64,000 nt of DNA, taken from positions 2,108,001 through 2,172,000 of the forward strand of contig NC_015514.1 of NCBI RefSeq assembly GCF_000212695.1, in the 5' to 3' direction. This document shows positions 47,358-56,974 of the stretch, piece after piece. The first letter of the stretch is position 1; each line of letters starts with the position of its first letter. A program made the translations under genes and the position numbers. The notes under the pieces are model-generated. The model was not told the DNA's origin. It made no database searches and saw only the letters and a program-made list of their open reading frames with translations. Origin of the DNA: Cellulomonas fimi ATCC 484. Lineage in GTDB: Bacteria; Actinomycetota; Actinomycetes; Actinomycetales; Cellulomonadaceae.

Positions 47358-47900
47358 CGCCAGGGACCTGGGCGGACGGTCCGGCCGTGACGACGGGCCC
47401 GCCGGCGCTGCGGTGGCCGGTGGGGGCGCCCCGACCGACCGGCCCGCGTGTCCTTCGTACCGGACCGCGCGAAGCGCGGACCGTTGTCTGTTGAACACGC
47501 GGGCCCGGTCGGAGCCCTGGGAATCCGTGCGGCCCCCCGGACGAGGACGGTGTCGCTGGTGCGGCTGCCCGGGCCGACGACGGCGTCGGAGCCACGGTCC
47601 GTCTCGCTCGGTCACGAATACCCTCGTGAACCTACCGAGTTCAGGCGACGTGTCAAGGCGCCGTCGTCGCAGGTGAGGGCCCTCCGTGCAGGTCACTTCG
47701 GGCACCTGCGCGGGCCGGGCCTTGCCGGGCTCGGCGTGTCGTGGGGCGTGTCGCAGGAATCGGACATCCGTCCAGCACGGTGGGTGCGGCGGCCGCCCGG
47801 CAGATTCACCCGCTCGGCGCGCGGGTGGGCCGCAGCGGGCACGCGAGGCCGCGCGCGGACGCCGGCGTGGCCGGCGCCGCCGGGTGCGGTGGCGGAGCCG
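47358..47900. other. Gene-free stretch between lnt and the amidohydrolase
   Basis: No frame here looks like a real gene, although several are open because of high GC. A hairpin at 47465-47479 (CCGCGC-GAA-GCGCGG, flanked by CGGA/ACCG) is followed by TTGTCTGTTG on the plus strand. The two neighbouring genes read leftwards, lnt away from the stretch and the amidohydrolase into it. I see no other clear signal. Confidence 0.4.
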
Positions 47901-49538
47901 TCAGGCGAGGGCGTCGAAGAGCACGACGCCGTCGCGGACGGTCCGCAGGCACTGGGGCTCGGGCGCGTCCGGGCCGACGTACGGCAGCAGCGGGGTGCCG
48001 GAGCGCGCGTCGGTGCTCCACGAGGCGAGGCGGCCGTCGGGCGCCTGGACCATGAGGTGCTCGGCGCGCCAGACGGCGAGGTGCGCGGGTGCGCCGACGC
48101 GCAGCTCGCCCGCGCCGGTGTGGTCGAGGCCGGCGAGCCGCCAGCCGCCGCGGGTGGACGCGCGGAACGCGGCGCGTGCCGAGATCCGCTGCTCTGGGGC
48201 GTGGTGCAGCACCGCGGCGCGTACGCCCGCCCACGGGTCGACGCCGGTCACCGGGGAGTCGGAGCCGAAACCGAGCGGGACGCCCGCGGCCGCGAGGTCG
48301 GCGAGGGGGTTGAGCGCCGCGGCCCGGCCGGCTCCGAGGCGCTGGGCGTACATGCCGTCGTCGCCGCCCCAGGCCGCGTCGAACGCGGGCTGCACGCTGA
48401 GGCGCACGCCGAGCAGCAGCAGCGAGGCGAGGGCGGGTGCGTCGATCATCTCGGCGTGCTCGAGCCGGTGGCCGGCGCGTCCGATGGCCTCGACGCCCTC
48501 GACGTCCGCGGCGGCGCGCAGCCCGAGCGCGACCTCGTCCATGGCGCGGTCGCCGATGACGTGGAACCCGCCCTGCACGCCGGCGCGCGTCACGGCGGTG
48601 ACGTGGTTGCAGACCTCCTCCGCGGTCAGGTAGAGCACGCCGGAGCCGTCGGCGTCCGTGTAGGGGGCGCGCAGCGCGGCGGTGCGCGAGCCGAGCGAGC
48701 CGTCGACGTTGAGGTCTCCCCCGATGCCCGTCAGGCCGGGGATCGCGGCGAGGACCTCGCGGGCGTCGTCGACGGTGACGCACCTCTCGCCGCGGTAGCC
48801 GACGACGTGCACCAGGCCGCTGAGGGCGTCCGCGGTGGTGGTGAGGATCTCGACGAGCCCCTCGCGGGTGTCGATCGAGGGGGCGCTCAGCTCGTGCACC
48901 GAGACGACGCCACGGGTCGCGGCGTGCTCGAGCGCGGCGCGGTACAGGGCGGTGCGCCGCGGTGCGGGCAGGACGCGGGCGGCCTCACGTGCGGCGTGGT
49001 GCGCGTCGCGCTCGACGCGGCCGTCGTCGCTCCACCCCTCCAGGTGCTCCAGGCCGGCGCGGCGGGCGAGTGCCGTCGAGACGACGGCGGAGTGCACGTC
49101 GACGCGCGCGAGGTACACCGGGGCGCCGTCGGCGGCGGCGTCGAGCTCGTGCCGTGTCGGGGGCCGCCCCTCGGGCCACGCGAGCTCGTCCCACCCGAAG
49201 CCGAGCAGCGGCTCGTCGTGCTCCGCCGCCGGACGGGAGCGGGCGGCGCGGGCGACCGCGTCGAGGGCGTCGGCGAGGCTGCGCACCCCGTCGGCCGCGG
49301 ACAGCGCGACGGAGTGCAGCGCGAGCCCTGTCTCGAGCAGGTGGACGTGCGCGTCGACGAAGCCGGGGGCGACGAGCGCACCGTCCAGGTCGACGACCTC
49401 GTCGGCGCGGGCGGCGAGCCCGTCCGCGGTGTCGTCGTCACCGAGCCACGCCACGACGCCGTCGTCGACGAGCAGCGCCTGCGCGAACGGGTCGGCCGAG
49501 GAGTGGATCACGCCGTTGCGATAGAGGGTCGCGCTCAC
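47901..49538 (-). CDS. Amidohydrolase family protein (YtcJ-like)
   Basis: The 545-residue protein is a YtcJ-type amidohydrolase with a composite beta-sandwich and a TIM barrel. VAPGFVDAHVHLLETGLALHSVAL has the H-x-H motif. A mid-protein HVIGDRAMDEV and HRLEHAEMID give further metal ligands, and GFGSDSPVTGVDPW has the last Asp. Such enzymes cleave amide or related bonds, and the substrate is unknown. The GTG at 49538 lies eight bases after TATCGT (minus strand), without a ribosome site. Confidence 0.9.
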   Translation of the reverse strand: MSATLYRNGVIHSSADPFAQALLVDDGVVAWLGDDDTADGLAARADEVVDLDGALVAPGFVDAHVHLLETGLALHSVALSAADGVRSLADALDAVARAARSRPAAEHDEPLLGFGWDELAWPEGRPPTRHELDAAADGAPVYLARVDVHSAVVSTALARRAGLEHLEGWSDDGRVERDAHHAAREAARVLPAPRRTALYRAALEHAATRGVVSVHELSAPSIDTREGLVEILTTTADALSGLVHVVGYRGERCVTVDDAREVLAAIPGLTGIGGDLNVDGSLGSRTAALRAPYTDADGSGVLYLTAEEVCNHVTAVTRAGVQGGFHVIGDRAMDEVALGLRAAADVEGVEAIGRAGHRLEHAEMIDAPALASLLLLGVRLSVQPAFDAAWGGDDGMYAQRLGAGRAAALNPLADLAAAGVPLGFGSDSPVTGVDPWAGVRAAVLHHAPEQRISARAAFRASTRGGWRLAGLDHTGAGELRVGAPAHLAVWRAEHLMVQAPDGRLASWSTDARSGTPLLPYVGPDAPEPQCLRTVRDGVVLFDALA

Positions 49539-49622
49539 ATCGGCTCACGATAGGGCAGGTCAGGGCGCTCCACCCCGCCGAAAGCGGGCGAAACGGTCGC
49601 GCTGCGCACGAGGCGGCGGGCG

Positions 49623-52478
49623 TCACACCGACGAGTAGGCGACCACGCCCCGCCGCAGGGAGTCCACGGCGCGGGCCGCGGTGGTGCGCGTGCGTTCGTG
49701 CGGGGCGGCCTTGGCGACCTGGTCGAGCACGTCGATCACCTGCTTGCACCACCGGACGAAGTCGCCTGCGGACAGCTCCGCGCCGCGCAGCACGGCGTCG
49801 AGGCTGCGGCCCGCGGACCACCGGTGCACCGCCTCGACCAGGCCGAGGTCGAGCGGGACGGTCGTCTCCAGGCGGTTCGCCGCCTCGAGGTCCTCCAGCT
49901 CGGACCAGGCGCGGACCGTCGCGTCGAGCGCGACACCGAGCCGGCTCGCGGGTCCCCCGGGGACGCGCGGCTCGCCCTGGTCCTCGCGGCGCGAGCGGTA
50001 CACGAGCGTGGACACGGCGGCGGCGAGCTGCGGCGGGTCCAGCTCGTCCCACAGGCCGCGGCGCAGGCACTCAGCGAGCAGCAGGTCGTTCTCCGCGTAC
50101 AGGCGGCGCAGCCACTGGCCGTCGTCGGTCACGGCCAGGCCGTCGTCGGTGCGGGCGACGTACCCGAGCCGTGCGAGCACGTCGCAGATGCGGTCGAACA
50201 CCACCGCGATCGACCCGGTGCGTCCCTCGATGCGGCGGACCAGCGCGTCGTGCTCGCCGCGCAGCCGCTCCCACCGCTCCGCCCAGCGGGCGTGCTCGTC
50301 GCGGTCGGGGCACGCGTGGCACGGGTGCGCGCGCAGACGCCGGCGCAGAGCGGCGATCTGCGCGTCGTCCTGCGCGGCCGTCGGACGTCCGCCCGCGCGT
50401 CCGCGTCGCCCGTCGCGGCGGGGCCCGCCGTCGTCGGCGCCTGCCCCGTCGACGGACGAGCGCAGAGCGGCGGCGAGCTCACGCCGTGCCGCGGGGACGC
50501 GGACGTTGAACCCCTTCGGGACGCGCAGGTACCCGACGGTGCGCGCACCGGGGCCGACGTCGGCGACCGTGAGCCGGCGCACCTGACGGTCGGTCGTCAG
50601 GACCGTCGGGCGGGGGCCGTCGAACCCGCCCGCTCCCCCCGGGTCGACCACGACCGCGTGCCCGGAGCGGCGCCCCACGGGCAGCTCGAGCACGTCCCCG
50701 ACGCGCAGCCCCTCCAGGGAGCGGGCCGCCTCGGCGCGCCGGGCGCCGGCCGCGGCCCGGGACTGCTCGCGCTCGAGCCGGGTGATGTCGCGGCGGATCC
50801 GGGCGTACTCGCCGAAGTCCCCGAGATGGCAGCGCATCGCCTCGGCGTACCCCTCGAGCGCCTCGGCGTGCGACTGGGCCTGGCGTGCCAGCCCGACGAC
50901 CCCGCGGTCCGCCTGGAACTGCGCGAACGACGTCTCGAGCACCTCACGGGCGCGGGCGCGGCCCACCTGGGCCACGAGGTTGACGGACATGTTGTACGTC
51001 GGGCGGAAGCTGGACCGCAGCGGGTACAGGCGCTTGGACGCGAGCCCGGCGAGCTGCACGGGGTCCAGGCCGGGGTGCGCGACGACGACGGCGTGCCCCT
51101 CGGTGTCGATGCCGCGCCGGCCGGCCCGGCCGGTGAGCTGGGTGTACTCCCCCGGTGTCACGTCGACGTGGTTCGACCCGTCCCACTTGACGAGCTTCTC
51201 CAGCACGACGGACCGCGCGGGCATGTTGATGCCCAGGGCCAGGGTCTCGGTCGCGAACACGACCTTCACGAGGCCGCGGGAGAACAGGTCCTCCACGGTC
51301 TCCTTGAACAGCGGCAGCATGCCGGCGTGGTGGGCCGCGACGCCGCGGGTGAGCGCCTCGAGCAGGTCCCAGTAGCCGAGGACGTCGAGGTCCTCCGGCG
51401 GGACGGCAGCGCACCGCTCCTCCACGACGCGGCGGATCGTCGCCTGCTCGGCGGGGTCCGTGAGCCGCACACCCGCCGCGAGGCACTGCTGGACGGCACC
51501 CTCGCACCCCGCGCGGGAGAAGATGAACACGATCGCGGGCAGCAGCCCGTCGCGGTCGAGCGCGTCGACCACCGCGAACCGGGGCGTCGGGCGCCCCACG
51601 CCGCTGCCGGGCCGGTGACCACCACGCCCCCGGTAGCCGCGGTCGCCCGGTCCGCGGCGCACCGGCGGGCCGTCCGTGCGGCGCAGCAGCTGCACGAGGT
51701 CCGGGTTGATCGGCGGGTCGACACCCGGATCCGTCGGGTCGACGTGACCCGCGTACAGGTCGAGCAGGTCGCCACGCACCAGCACGTGCTGCCCCAGGGG
51801 GACCGGCCGGTGCTCGCTGACGACGACCGCCGTGTCGCCGCGGACCGTCGCGAGCCAGTCGCCGAACTCCTCCGCGTTCGACACCGTCGCGGACAACGAC
51901 ACGAGCTGCACGTCGTCAGGGAGGTGGATGATGACCTCCTCCCACACCGGACCGCGGAACCGGTCGGCGAGGTAGTGCACCTCGTCCATCACGACGAACC
52001 CGAGCCCGAGCAGCGTCGGCGACCCCGCGTAGAGCATGTTGCGCAGGACCTCGGTCGTCATCACCACGACGGGCGCGTCGCCGTTGATCGTCGTGTCGCC
52101 CGTCAGCAGCCCCACACGGTCCGGGCCGTAGCGGCGCACCAGGTCCGCGTACTTCTGGTTCGACAGCGCCTTGATGGGCGTCGTGTAGAACGCCTTGCGG
52201 CCCGCGGACAGCGCGAGGTGCACCGCGAACTCCCCCACCACGGTCTTGCCCGCGCCCGTGGGGGCCGCGACCAGCACGCCGCTGCCCCGCTCCAGGGCCG
52301 CGCACGCGTCCGCCTGGAAGTCGTCGAGCGGGAACGCGAGCAGCTCCCGGAACTGCGCGAGCTCCCCGCGCTCGACCTCGGCGCGCCGCCTCGCGGCCGC
52401 GTACCGCTCGGCGGGCGACGGCTCCGTCACCGCCACGGCGGGACGTTCGGGGGACGGACGACGTCTGCGGGAGGGCAC
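49623..52478 (-). CDS. helY: DEAH/DExH RNA helicase HelY
   Basis: The 951-residue protein is a Ski2/Mtr4-like helicase. The ATPase motifs are AAPTGAGKTVVGEFAVHLAL (I), VVMDEVHYLADRFRGPVWEE (II), SLSATVSNAEEFGDWLA (III) and YTQLTGRAGRRGIDTEGHAV (VI). A long C-terminal helical region with a DSH-type end (about 690-951) follows. Its role in bacteria is unknown; yeast relatives act with the exosome. A GTG start at 52478 with TAGGGT six bases upstream (leaderless) is used. Position next to tatC matches Rv2092c of M. tuberculosis. Confidence 0.95.
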   Translation of the reverse strand: MPSRRRRPSPERPAVAVTEPSPAERYAAARRRAEVERGELAQFRELLAFPLDDFQADACAALERGSGVLVAAPTGAGKTVVGEFAVHLALSAGRKAFYTTPIKALSNQKYADLVRRYGPDRVGLLTGDTTINGDAPVVVMTTEVLRNMLYAGSPTLLGLGFVVMDEVHYLADRFRGPVWEEVIIHLPDDVQLVSLSATVSNAEEFGDWLATVRGDTAVVVSEHRPVPLGQHVLVRGDLLDLYAGHVDPTDPGVDPPINPDLVQLLRRTDGPPVRRGPGDRGYRGRGGHRPGSGVGRPTPRFAVVDALDRDGLLPAIVFIFSRAGCEGAVQQCLAAGVRLTDPAEQATIRRVVEERCAAVPPEDLDVLGYWDLLEALTRGVAAHHAGMLPLFKETVEDLFSRGLVKVVFATETLALGINMPARSVVLEKLVKWDGSNHVDVTPGEYTQLTGRAGRRGIDTEGHAVVVAHPGLDPVQLAGLASKRLYPLRSSFRPTYNMSVNLVAQVGRARAREVLETSFAQFQADRGVVGLARQAQSHAEALEGYAEAMRCHLGDFGEYARIRRDITRLEREQSRAAAGARRAEAARSLEGLRVGDVLELPVGRRSGHAVVVDPGGAGGFDGPRPTVLTTDRQVRRLTVADVGPGARTVGYLRVPKGFNVRVPAARRELAAALRSSVDGAGADDGGPRRDGRRGRAGGRPTAAQDDAQIAALRRRLRAHPCHACPDRDEHARWAERWERLRGEHDALVRRIEGRTGSIAVVFDRICDVLARLGYVARTDDGLAVTDDGQWLRRLYAENDLLLAECLRRGLWDELDPPQLAAAVSTLVYRSRREDQGEPRVPGGPASRLGVALDATVRAWSELEDLEAANRLETTVPLDLGLVEAVHRWSAGRSLDAVLRGAELSAGDFVRWCKQVIDVLDQVAKAAPHERTRTTAARAVDSLRRGVVAYSSV

Positions 52479-52531
52479 ACGCTCACCCTAGGCACGCGCG
52501 CTCGCGGACGCCGGACCGCCCGCACGGCGCG

Positions 52532-53446
52532 TCACGCGAGGACGGCCAGCGCGCCCGGGTCGACCTGCACGCGCAGCGGGAGCGGGCCGACCCGCTCACC
52601 GTCCGCGAACGCCGCGGGCGGGACGGCCCCGTGCGCGGCGACGGGCTCGACGAGCACCGACCGGGCGCGCAGCACCTGCACCGCCGGATGGTGCACGTGC
52701 CGACCGCGGTAGATCCCGGGGAAGATCCCGGTCACGGCCCGGCGGGACAGCGGGCCCGCGACCACCACGTCGAGCAGGCCGTCGTCCATGCGCGCGTCGG
52801 GCGCGATCTGCAGCCCCCCGCCGAACCAGGGAGCGTTCGCGATGGCGACGAGCGTGCCGGGCGACTCCCACGTGCGGTCGTCGAGCGTCACCCGGTACCC
52901 GTAGGGCCGGAAGCCGGCGAGCTCGGCGGCCAGCGCCCGCACGTACCGGGCCGAGCCGCCCGGCCACGTGAGCCGGTTCGCCCGGGCGTTGACCGCCGCG
53001 TCGATCCCGCAGGACAGCACGCCCAGGTACCACTCGTGCGCGGAGTGCTCGGGGGTGCCGACGCGGACCGCGTCCACCCGTCGCGGCCCGTCGTGCAGAG
53101 CACGCTCGACGACCGCCACCGCGGCGTCGACGTCCCCGCGCGGCAGGCCCAGCGCCCGCGCCATGTCGTTGCCCGTGCCGGCGGCGACGACGCCCAGCGG
53201 CAGCCCCGTGCCGGCGACGACGTTCACCCCGAGGTGGACGATCCCGTCACCGCCGACGACGACCAGGGCGTCGAGACCCCGTACCGCGGCGGCACGCGCC
53301 CGGTCCGTCGCCTGCGCGAGCGTCGGGGCGGACAGGTCCTCGACCTTCGTGCCGCGCGCGGTCAGCAGCTCGTGCACCCGGCGCCCGACACGCGCGCCGC
53401 GACCCCGCCCGGCGGTGGGGTTCACGACGACCCCGACGTGCCTCAC
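52532..53446 (-). CDS. Diacylglycerol/lipid kinase family protein
   Basis: The 304-residue protein has the diacylglycerol kinase catalytic domain. VVVNPTAGRGRG opens the nucleotide site, VVGGDGIVHLGVN carries the G-G-D-G motif, and LGVVAAGTGNDMARALGLP is the N-D-x-A-R region. The C-terminal beta-domain ends PLPLRVQVDPGALAVLA. It phosphorylates diacylglycerol or a related lipid, recycling phospholipid intermediates. The GTG at 53446 overlaps the tatC stop by four bases, so it is the third gene of a tatA-tatC-kinase unit. Confidence 0.92.
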   Translation of the reverse strand: MRHVGVVVNPTAGRGRGARVGRRVHELLTARGTKVEDLSAPTLAQATDRARAAAVRGLDALVVVGGDGIVHLGVNVVAGTGLPLGVVAAGTGNDMARALGLPRGDVDAAVAVVERALHDGPRRVDAVRVGTPEHSAHEWYLGVLSCGIDAAVNARANRLTWPGGSARYVRALAAELAGFRPYGYRVTLDDRTWESPGTLVAIANAPWFGGGLQIAPDARMDDGLLDVVVAGPLSRRAVTGIFPGIYRGRHVHHPAVQVLRARSVLVEPVAAHGAVPPAAFADGERVGPLPLRVQVDPGALAVLA

Positions 53447-54282
53447 GCGGTCGTCGTCCCCGCGTCGGTCGGCGCCTCGTCGGGGAACGTGCCGTCCAGC
53501 CGCGGCAGTCCCTCCGCGACGCGCCGGCGGTCGACGCGCCGGTCGTGCAGCACGCACACGCCGAGCGCGCCCGCGTACAGCAGGCAGATCGGGATCGCCA
53601 CGGCGATCATCGTGATCGCATCGGGCGTCGGCGTGGCGACCGCGGCGAACGTGAACGCGATCATCACCGCCCACCGCCAGCCCTTGCGCCACGTCGCCGC
53701 CGTGCCCAGGCCCGCGAAGTTCAGCGCGACCATGACGACGGGCAGCAGGAACGCGATGCCGAACACGAGCATGACCCGCATGACGAACCCGAGGTAGGTC
53801 TGCGCGTCCACGAGGTTCGTCGCCCCCGCCGGCGTGAACTCGATGAGCAGCTGGACCGCGTGCGGGAGCACCCACCACGCGAGCACCGCGCCGCCCAGGA
53901 ACAGCGGCACCGCCGCCCCGAGGAACCCGAAGGCGTACCCGCGCTCGCGGCGGGTCAGGCCCGGGGTGATGAACGCCCACAGCTGGTACAGCCACCACGG
54001 GCTGGACACGATCACGCCGAGGAACAGGGCGACCTTGACCTGCATGTCGAACGGTGCGGCGACGCCCGCGAAGTTCAGCGTCACCAGGTCGTCCCGGGTG
54101 CGGGACGCCATCTCGAGCGGGCGCTGGATCGCGGCGAACACCTGGTCGTAGAACACCCAGGCGACGACCGCGCCCACGACCACGCCGATCGACGCGAGGA
54201 ACAGGCGCTTGCGCAGCTCGAGCAGGTGCGCCCGCAGCGGCATCCTGCCGCCGGTGTCGCGCCCGCGGCGGGTGGTGCTCAC
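53443..54282 (-). CDS. tatC: Sec-independent translocase TatC
   Basis: The 279-residue protein is the multi-spanning twin-arginine receptor. It begins with MPLRAHLLELRKRLFLASIGV, the conserved cytosolic N-terminus, and has six membrane helices. FMQVKVALFLGVIVSSPWWLYQLWAFITPGL is seen in helix 2-3 as conserved P-F-D-M-Q and WAFITPGL. FGIAFLLPVVMVALNFAG is helix 4. TatC binds twin-Arg signal peptides of folded substrates. The GTG at 54282 follows tatA by six bases. The C-terminal cytosolic tail of about 40 residues is longer than usual. Confidence 0.96.
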   Translation of the reverse strand: MSTTRRGRDTGGRMPLRAHLLELRKRLFLASIGVVVGAVVAWVFYDQVFAAIQRPLEMASRTRDDLVTLNFAGVAAPFDMQVKVALFLGVIVSSPWWLYQLWAFITPGLTRRERGYAFGFLGAAVPLFLGGAVLAWWVLPHAVQLLIEFTPAGATNLVDAQTYLGFVMRVMLVFGIAFLLPVVMVALNFAGLGTAATWRKGWRWAVMIAFTFAAVATPTPDAITMIAVAIPICLLYAGALGVCVLHDRRVDRRRVAEGLPRLDGTFPDEAPTDAGTTTA

Positions 54283-54288
54283 GCGGGG

Positions 54289-54528
54289 TCAGACCTTCGG
54301 GGGCGTGGTGCCCTCGGTGGGGTCGTCGGGACGACGCTCCGCTGTCGTGGCACCGTTCTTCGCAGGCGGCGCGTCACTGTCGTCGCGCAGGTCCTTCACC
54401 TCGGACTTGAAGATCTTCAGCGACTGGCCGACGCTCTTCGCGAGGCCGGGGAGGCGGTTCGCCCCGAACAGCAGCAGGACGACCACCACCAGGACGATGA
54501 TGTGCCAGGCGCTCACGTTCCGGAACAC
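54289..54528 (-). CDS. tatA: Twin-arginine translocase subunit TatA
   Basis: The 79-residue protein has one N-terminal transmembrane helix (WHIIVLVVVVLLLFGANRLPGL), the FGxxRLP hinge and an amphipathic helix (AKSVGQSLKIFKSEVKDL), followed by an acidic tail. It forms the pore of the Tat system with TatC. GAGG lies seven bases before the GTG at 54528; a GTG at 54516 starting VSAWH is possible. TatC follows six bases later, and a separate TatB is not visible here. Confidence 0.95.
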   Translation of the reverse strand: MFRNVSAWHIIVLVVVVLLLFGANRLPGLAKSVGQSLKIFKSEVKDLRDDSDAPPAKNGATTAERRPDDPTEGTTPPKV

Positions 54529-54622
54529 AGGGCTGCCTCTCGCTCAGTTGCCGAAGTCCCGCGCATCCTAACCCCGCGCGTCCGATTCGCCGCACGTTCC
54601 CGGCACCCTCGCCGGGCGCTCG

Positions 54623-54952
54623 TCAGCGCCAGTACGCCCGCCACGACAGCCGCGTCGCGCGGTGCCGCAGGGCACGCTCCGCGCGGCGTGCGTCCCGCTC
54701 CTCCCGCAGGGCGTCGCGACGCTCCCGCAGCGGTCCCCGGTCCGCGAACAACGTCGGGCCCGTCGGCACGGCGCTCTGCGCCGCCAGGGCCCGCAGCTCC
54801 TCGACCCGCTGCGCCAGGAGCCCCGTCATCTCGGCCGCCGTCGCGAGCTGACGCACGAACGCCAGGCCGCTGCGCCACAGCCGCCGCGCCACGACGAACG
54901 CGCCGGCGAGCGTGCCCAGCACGATGACCGTCCACACGGCGAACCAGAGCAT
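54623..54952 (-). CDS. Hypothetical membrane-anchored protein
   Basis: The 109-residue protein has one N-terminal transmembrane helix (LWFAVWTVIVLGTLAGAFVVARR) and a helical, very basic cytosolic part with EERDARRAERALR. No family is recognised. Its ATG overlaps the pafC stop by one base (TGATG), so it is coupled to the PafBC regulator genes. A gap of 94 bases separates it from tatA. Confidence 0.65.
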   Translation of the reverse strand: MLWFAVWTVIVLGTLAGAFVVARRLWRSGLAFVRQLATAAEMTGLLAQRVEELRALAAQSAVPTGPTLFADRGPLRERRDALREERDARRAERALRHRATRLSWRAYWR

Positions 54953-55923
54953 CAGTCCTCCCCCGCCAACGGCCCGTACGCCTCGAGCGCGACCCGCGCC
55001 GCCGTCGCGACCTCCGCCGCGACCCGTGCAGGACGCACGTCGAGCACGTCGTCCGCGACCTGCAGCAGCAGGTGCCGCACCCACGCCGGTCGCACGACCC
55101 GCAGGTCCACCTCGAACGACCCGTCCTCGAGGTTGCGCACCTCCTCGACCGGGGTGCTCTCCGCGACCCAGCGCGCCTGGCTTCGCAGGTGCAGCGTCAC
55201 CAGCTCGCCCTCCGGCCCCGGCTGGAACTCGCCCGCGTCCGGCGCGACCGTGTGGTCCGCCACCGGGACGTCCAGCACCCGCGCCCCCAGCACCCGGTCC
55301 ACCCGGAACAGGCGCTCGCCGTCGACCAGGTGGCACCACGCGAGCAGGTACGAGCGCTCGTCGTCCGTGACCAGCCGCAACGGGTCCACGTCCCGCTCGG
55401 TCGCCACGTCCGCCGCGTCCACGTACCGCAGGTGCAGCCGTCGACCCGTGCGCAGCGCCGTCGCCAGCGCGCTCGCGACGTCCGGCGACGCGTCCAGCCC
55501 CAGCCGCACGTCCAGCGCCGCCGCCGCGTCCCCCGTCGCCGCCGTGAGCTTCGCGAGGGCCGACGACAGCACCAGCGCACGCTCCTCGTCGAGCGCCGGC
55601 CGCAGCGCCGCGTCCAGCGCCCGCAGCGCCGCGAGCAGCGCCACCGCCTCCCGCGTGCCCAGCCGCAGCGGACGCGTCATGCCCCGCGACTCCGTCAGCC
55701 GCACCACGCCCTGCTCGTACGACGCCGCGTCGAAGTCGATCAGGTCGTGCGGGAAGTACCCCGGCGTCCCCGTCACCCACAACGTGTCGATGTCCTGCAG
55801 CACCTGCGCCGCGGACACCCCGAACTGCTCCGCGATCTCCTCCACCGGGACCCCGGCGTGGCGGTCCAGGTAGGCGATCATGCCGAGCATCCGCACCAGA
55901 CGGTCGCTCGCCCGCTCAGCCAC
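54952..55923 (-). CDS. pafC: WYL-domain transcriptional regulator PafC
   Basis: The 323-residue protein has an N-terminal winged helix (RMLGMIAYLDRHAGVPVEEIAEQFGVSAAQVLQDI) and a WYL domain in which RSYLLAWCHLVDGERLFRVDRV occupies the ligand-binding strand region. A WCX C-terminal extension follows. PafBC activates DNA-damage genes in mycobacteria independently of LexA, probably by sensing single-stranded DNA. GGGAGG precedes the GTG at 55923, which lies within the last codons of pafB (eight-base overlap). Confidence 0.9.
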   Translation of the reverse strand: MAERASDRLVRMLGMIAYLDRHAGVPVEEIAEQFGVSAAQVLQDIDTLWVTGTPGYFPHDLIDFDAASYEQGVVRLTESRGMTRPLRLGTREAVALLAALRALDAALRPALDEERALVLSSALAKLTAATGDAAAALDVRLGLDASPDVASALATALRTGRRLHLRYVDAADVATERDVDPLRLVTDDERSYLLAWCHLVDGERLFRVDRVLGARVLDVPVADHTVAPDAGEFQPGPEGELVTLHLRSQARWVAESTPVEEVRNLEDGSFEVDLRVVRPAWVRHLLLQVADDVLDVRPARVAAEVATAARVALEAYGPLAGED

Positions 55924-56944
55924 GGCCACCTCCCGTGCGCTCGTCGAGCGTCGCCGCGGTCCGCAGCAGGTGCAGCACCGCCCGCCGCACCTCCGGCGGG
56001 TCCAGCACCAGCACCGCGTCCCCGTACGCCACGAGCTCCTCCGCGAGCTCCCAGTCCAGCCGGAACGGCACGTGCACCACGTCCCGGTGCGCCAGCAGCG
56101 GCGCCAGCGACGGGTCACCGGCGACGTCCGGAGCCCCCGCAGGAGCCTCCACCGCCCGCGCACGCGTCGCGCTCGCCCGCCCCGGCAGCACCGCCAGCGT
56201 CGCCACCTGCTCCGGCCGCTCGTCCCACGGCAGCAGCGGCGACGCGAGCTCCTGAGCCGACGGCGGCGAGAACGCCCCCGGCTCCCCCACCGTCCGCACC
56301 GCACCCTCGATCCGGCTCAGCCGGTACGAGCGCTGCGCGTCACGGCCACGGTCCCGCCCGACCAGCAGCCACCCGCCGCGACGCGCCAGCAGCTTCCACG
56401 GCTCGACCGTGCGCTCGCGGACCTCGCCCGTGTTCGCCGCGCGGTACACGAACCGCACCGCCTGGCGGGCCTGGATCGCGTCGAGCAACGGACCGATCGC
56501 ACCGCCGCCCGACCGCACCCGCGGCGCGAGCCCCGCCACCAGGTCCGTCGCCTCCGGGGCCGCCCCCACCGCGCGCAGCTTCGTCAGCGCCCGCGACGTG
56601 TCCGTCCGCAGCGACTGGTCCTGCCACAGCTGCGCCGCCATCGCCAGGACGCCGAGCTCCGCCGCCGTCAGGTCGAGCGGCGCGAGCGCGTACGCGTCCG
56701 CGTCGATCCGGTACCCGATGTCGTCCCCGTGCCCCGCGTCCGTCACCGTCAGCACCGGGATGCCGAGCTCACGCAGCGTGTCCTTGTCGCGCTCGAACAT
56801 GCGCTCGAACGCGTCGTCCGACGGCGCGTCCTGGTAGCCGGCCACGCTCGTGCGCACCTGCTCCTTGGTCATGCGGCCGGACGTGTTGACGAGGGCGATG
56901 ACGAGGTTGAGCAGGCGCTCGGCGGGTGGGATCGCGGGGGGCAT
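55916..56944 (-). CDS. pafB: WYL-domain transcriptional regulator PafB
   Basis: The 342-residue protein has a winged-helix N-terminus (ERLLNLVIALVNTSGRMTKEQV; DAFERMFERDKDTLRELGIPV) and a WYL domain (VEPWKLLARRGGWLLVGRDRGRDAQRSYRLSRI). PafB partners PafC. In many actinobacteria the pair sits beside proteasome and pupylation genes (prcAB, pafA), but here the upstream neighbour is a divergent DUF3866 gene. The ATG at 56944 is eight bases after TACCGT on the minus strand (56953-56958), a leaderless start. Confidence 0.92.
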   Translation of the reverse strand: MPPAIPPAERLLNLVIALVNTSGRMTKEQVRTSVAGYQDAPSDDAFERMFERDKDTLRELGIPVLTVTDAGHGDDIGYRIDADAYALAPLDLTAAELGVLAMAAQLWQDQSLRTDTSRALTKLRAVGAAPEATDLVAGLAPRVRSGGGAIGPLLDAIQARQAVRFVYRAANTGEVRERTVEPWKLLARRGGWLLVGRDRGRDAQRSYRLSRIEGAVRTVGEPGAFSPPSAQELASPLLPWDERPEQVATLAVLPGRASATRARAVEAPAGAPDVAGDPSLAPLLAHRDVVHVPFRLDWELAEELVAYGDAVLVLDPPEVRRAVLHLLRTAATLDERTGGGRG

Positions 56945-56952
56945 CGGGGACC

Positions 56953-56974
56953 ACGGTAGCCGTCCCGGTAGCGT
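56953..56974. promoter_or_regulatory. Back-to-back leaderless promoters of pafB and DUF3866
   Basis: TACCGT (minus, 56953-56958) and TAGCGT (plus, 56969-56974) face apart, each 6-8 bases before its start codon. Only 36 bases separate the two start codons, so any -35 lies in or near the opposite gene's -10. Confidence 0.65.

Noticed and set aside
47448-47760. Possible small gene between lnt and the amidohydrolase
   Set aside because: The open frames have no ribosome site, leaderless -10 or recognisable motif, and both strands are open simply because of GC content.
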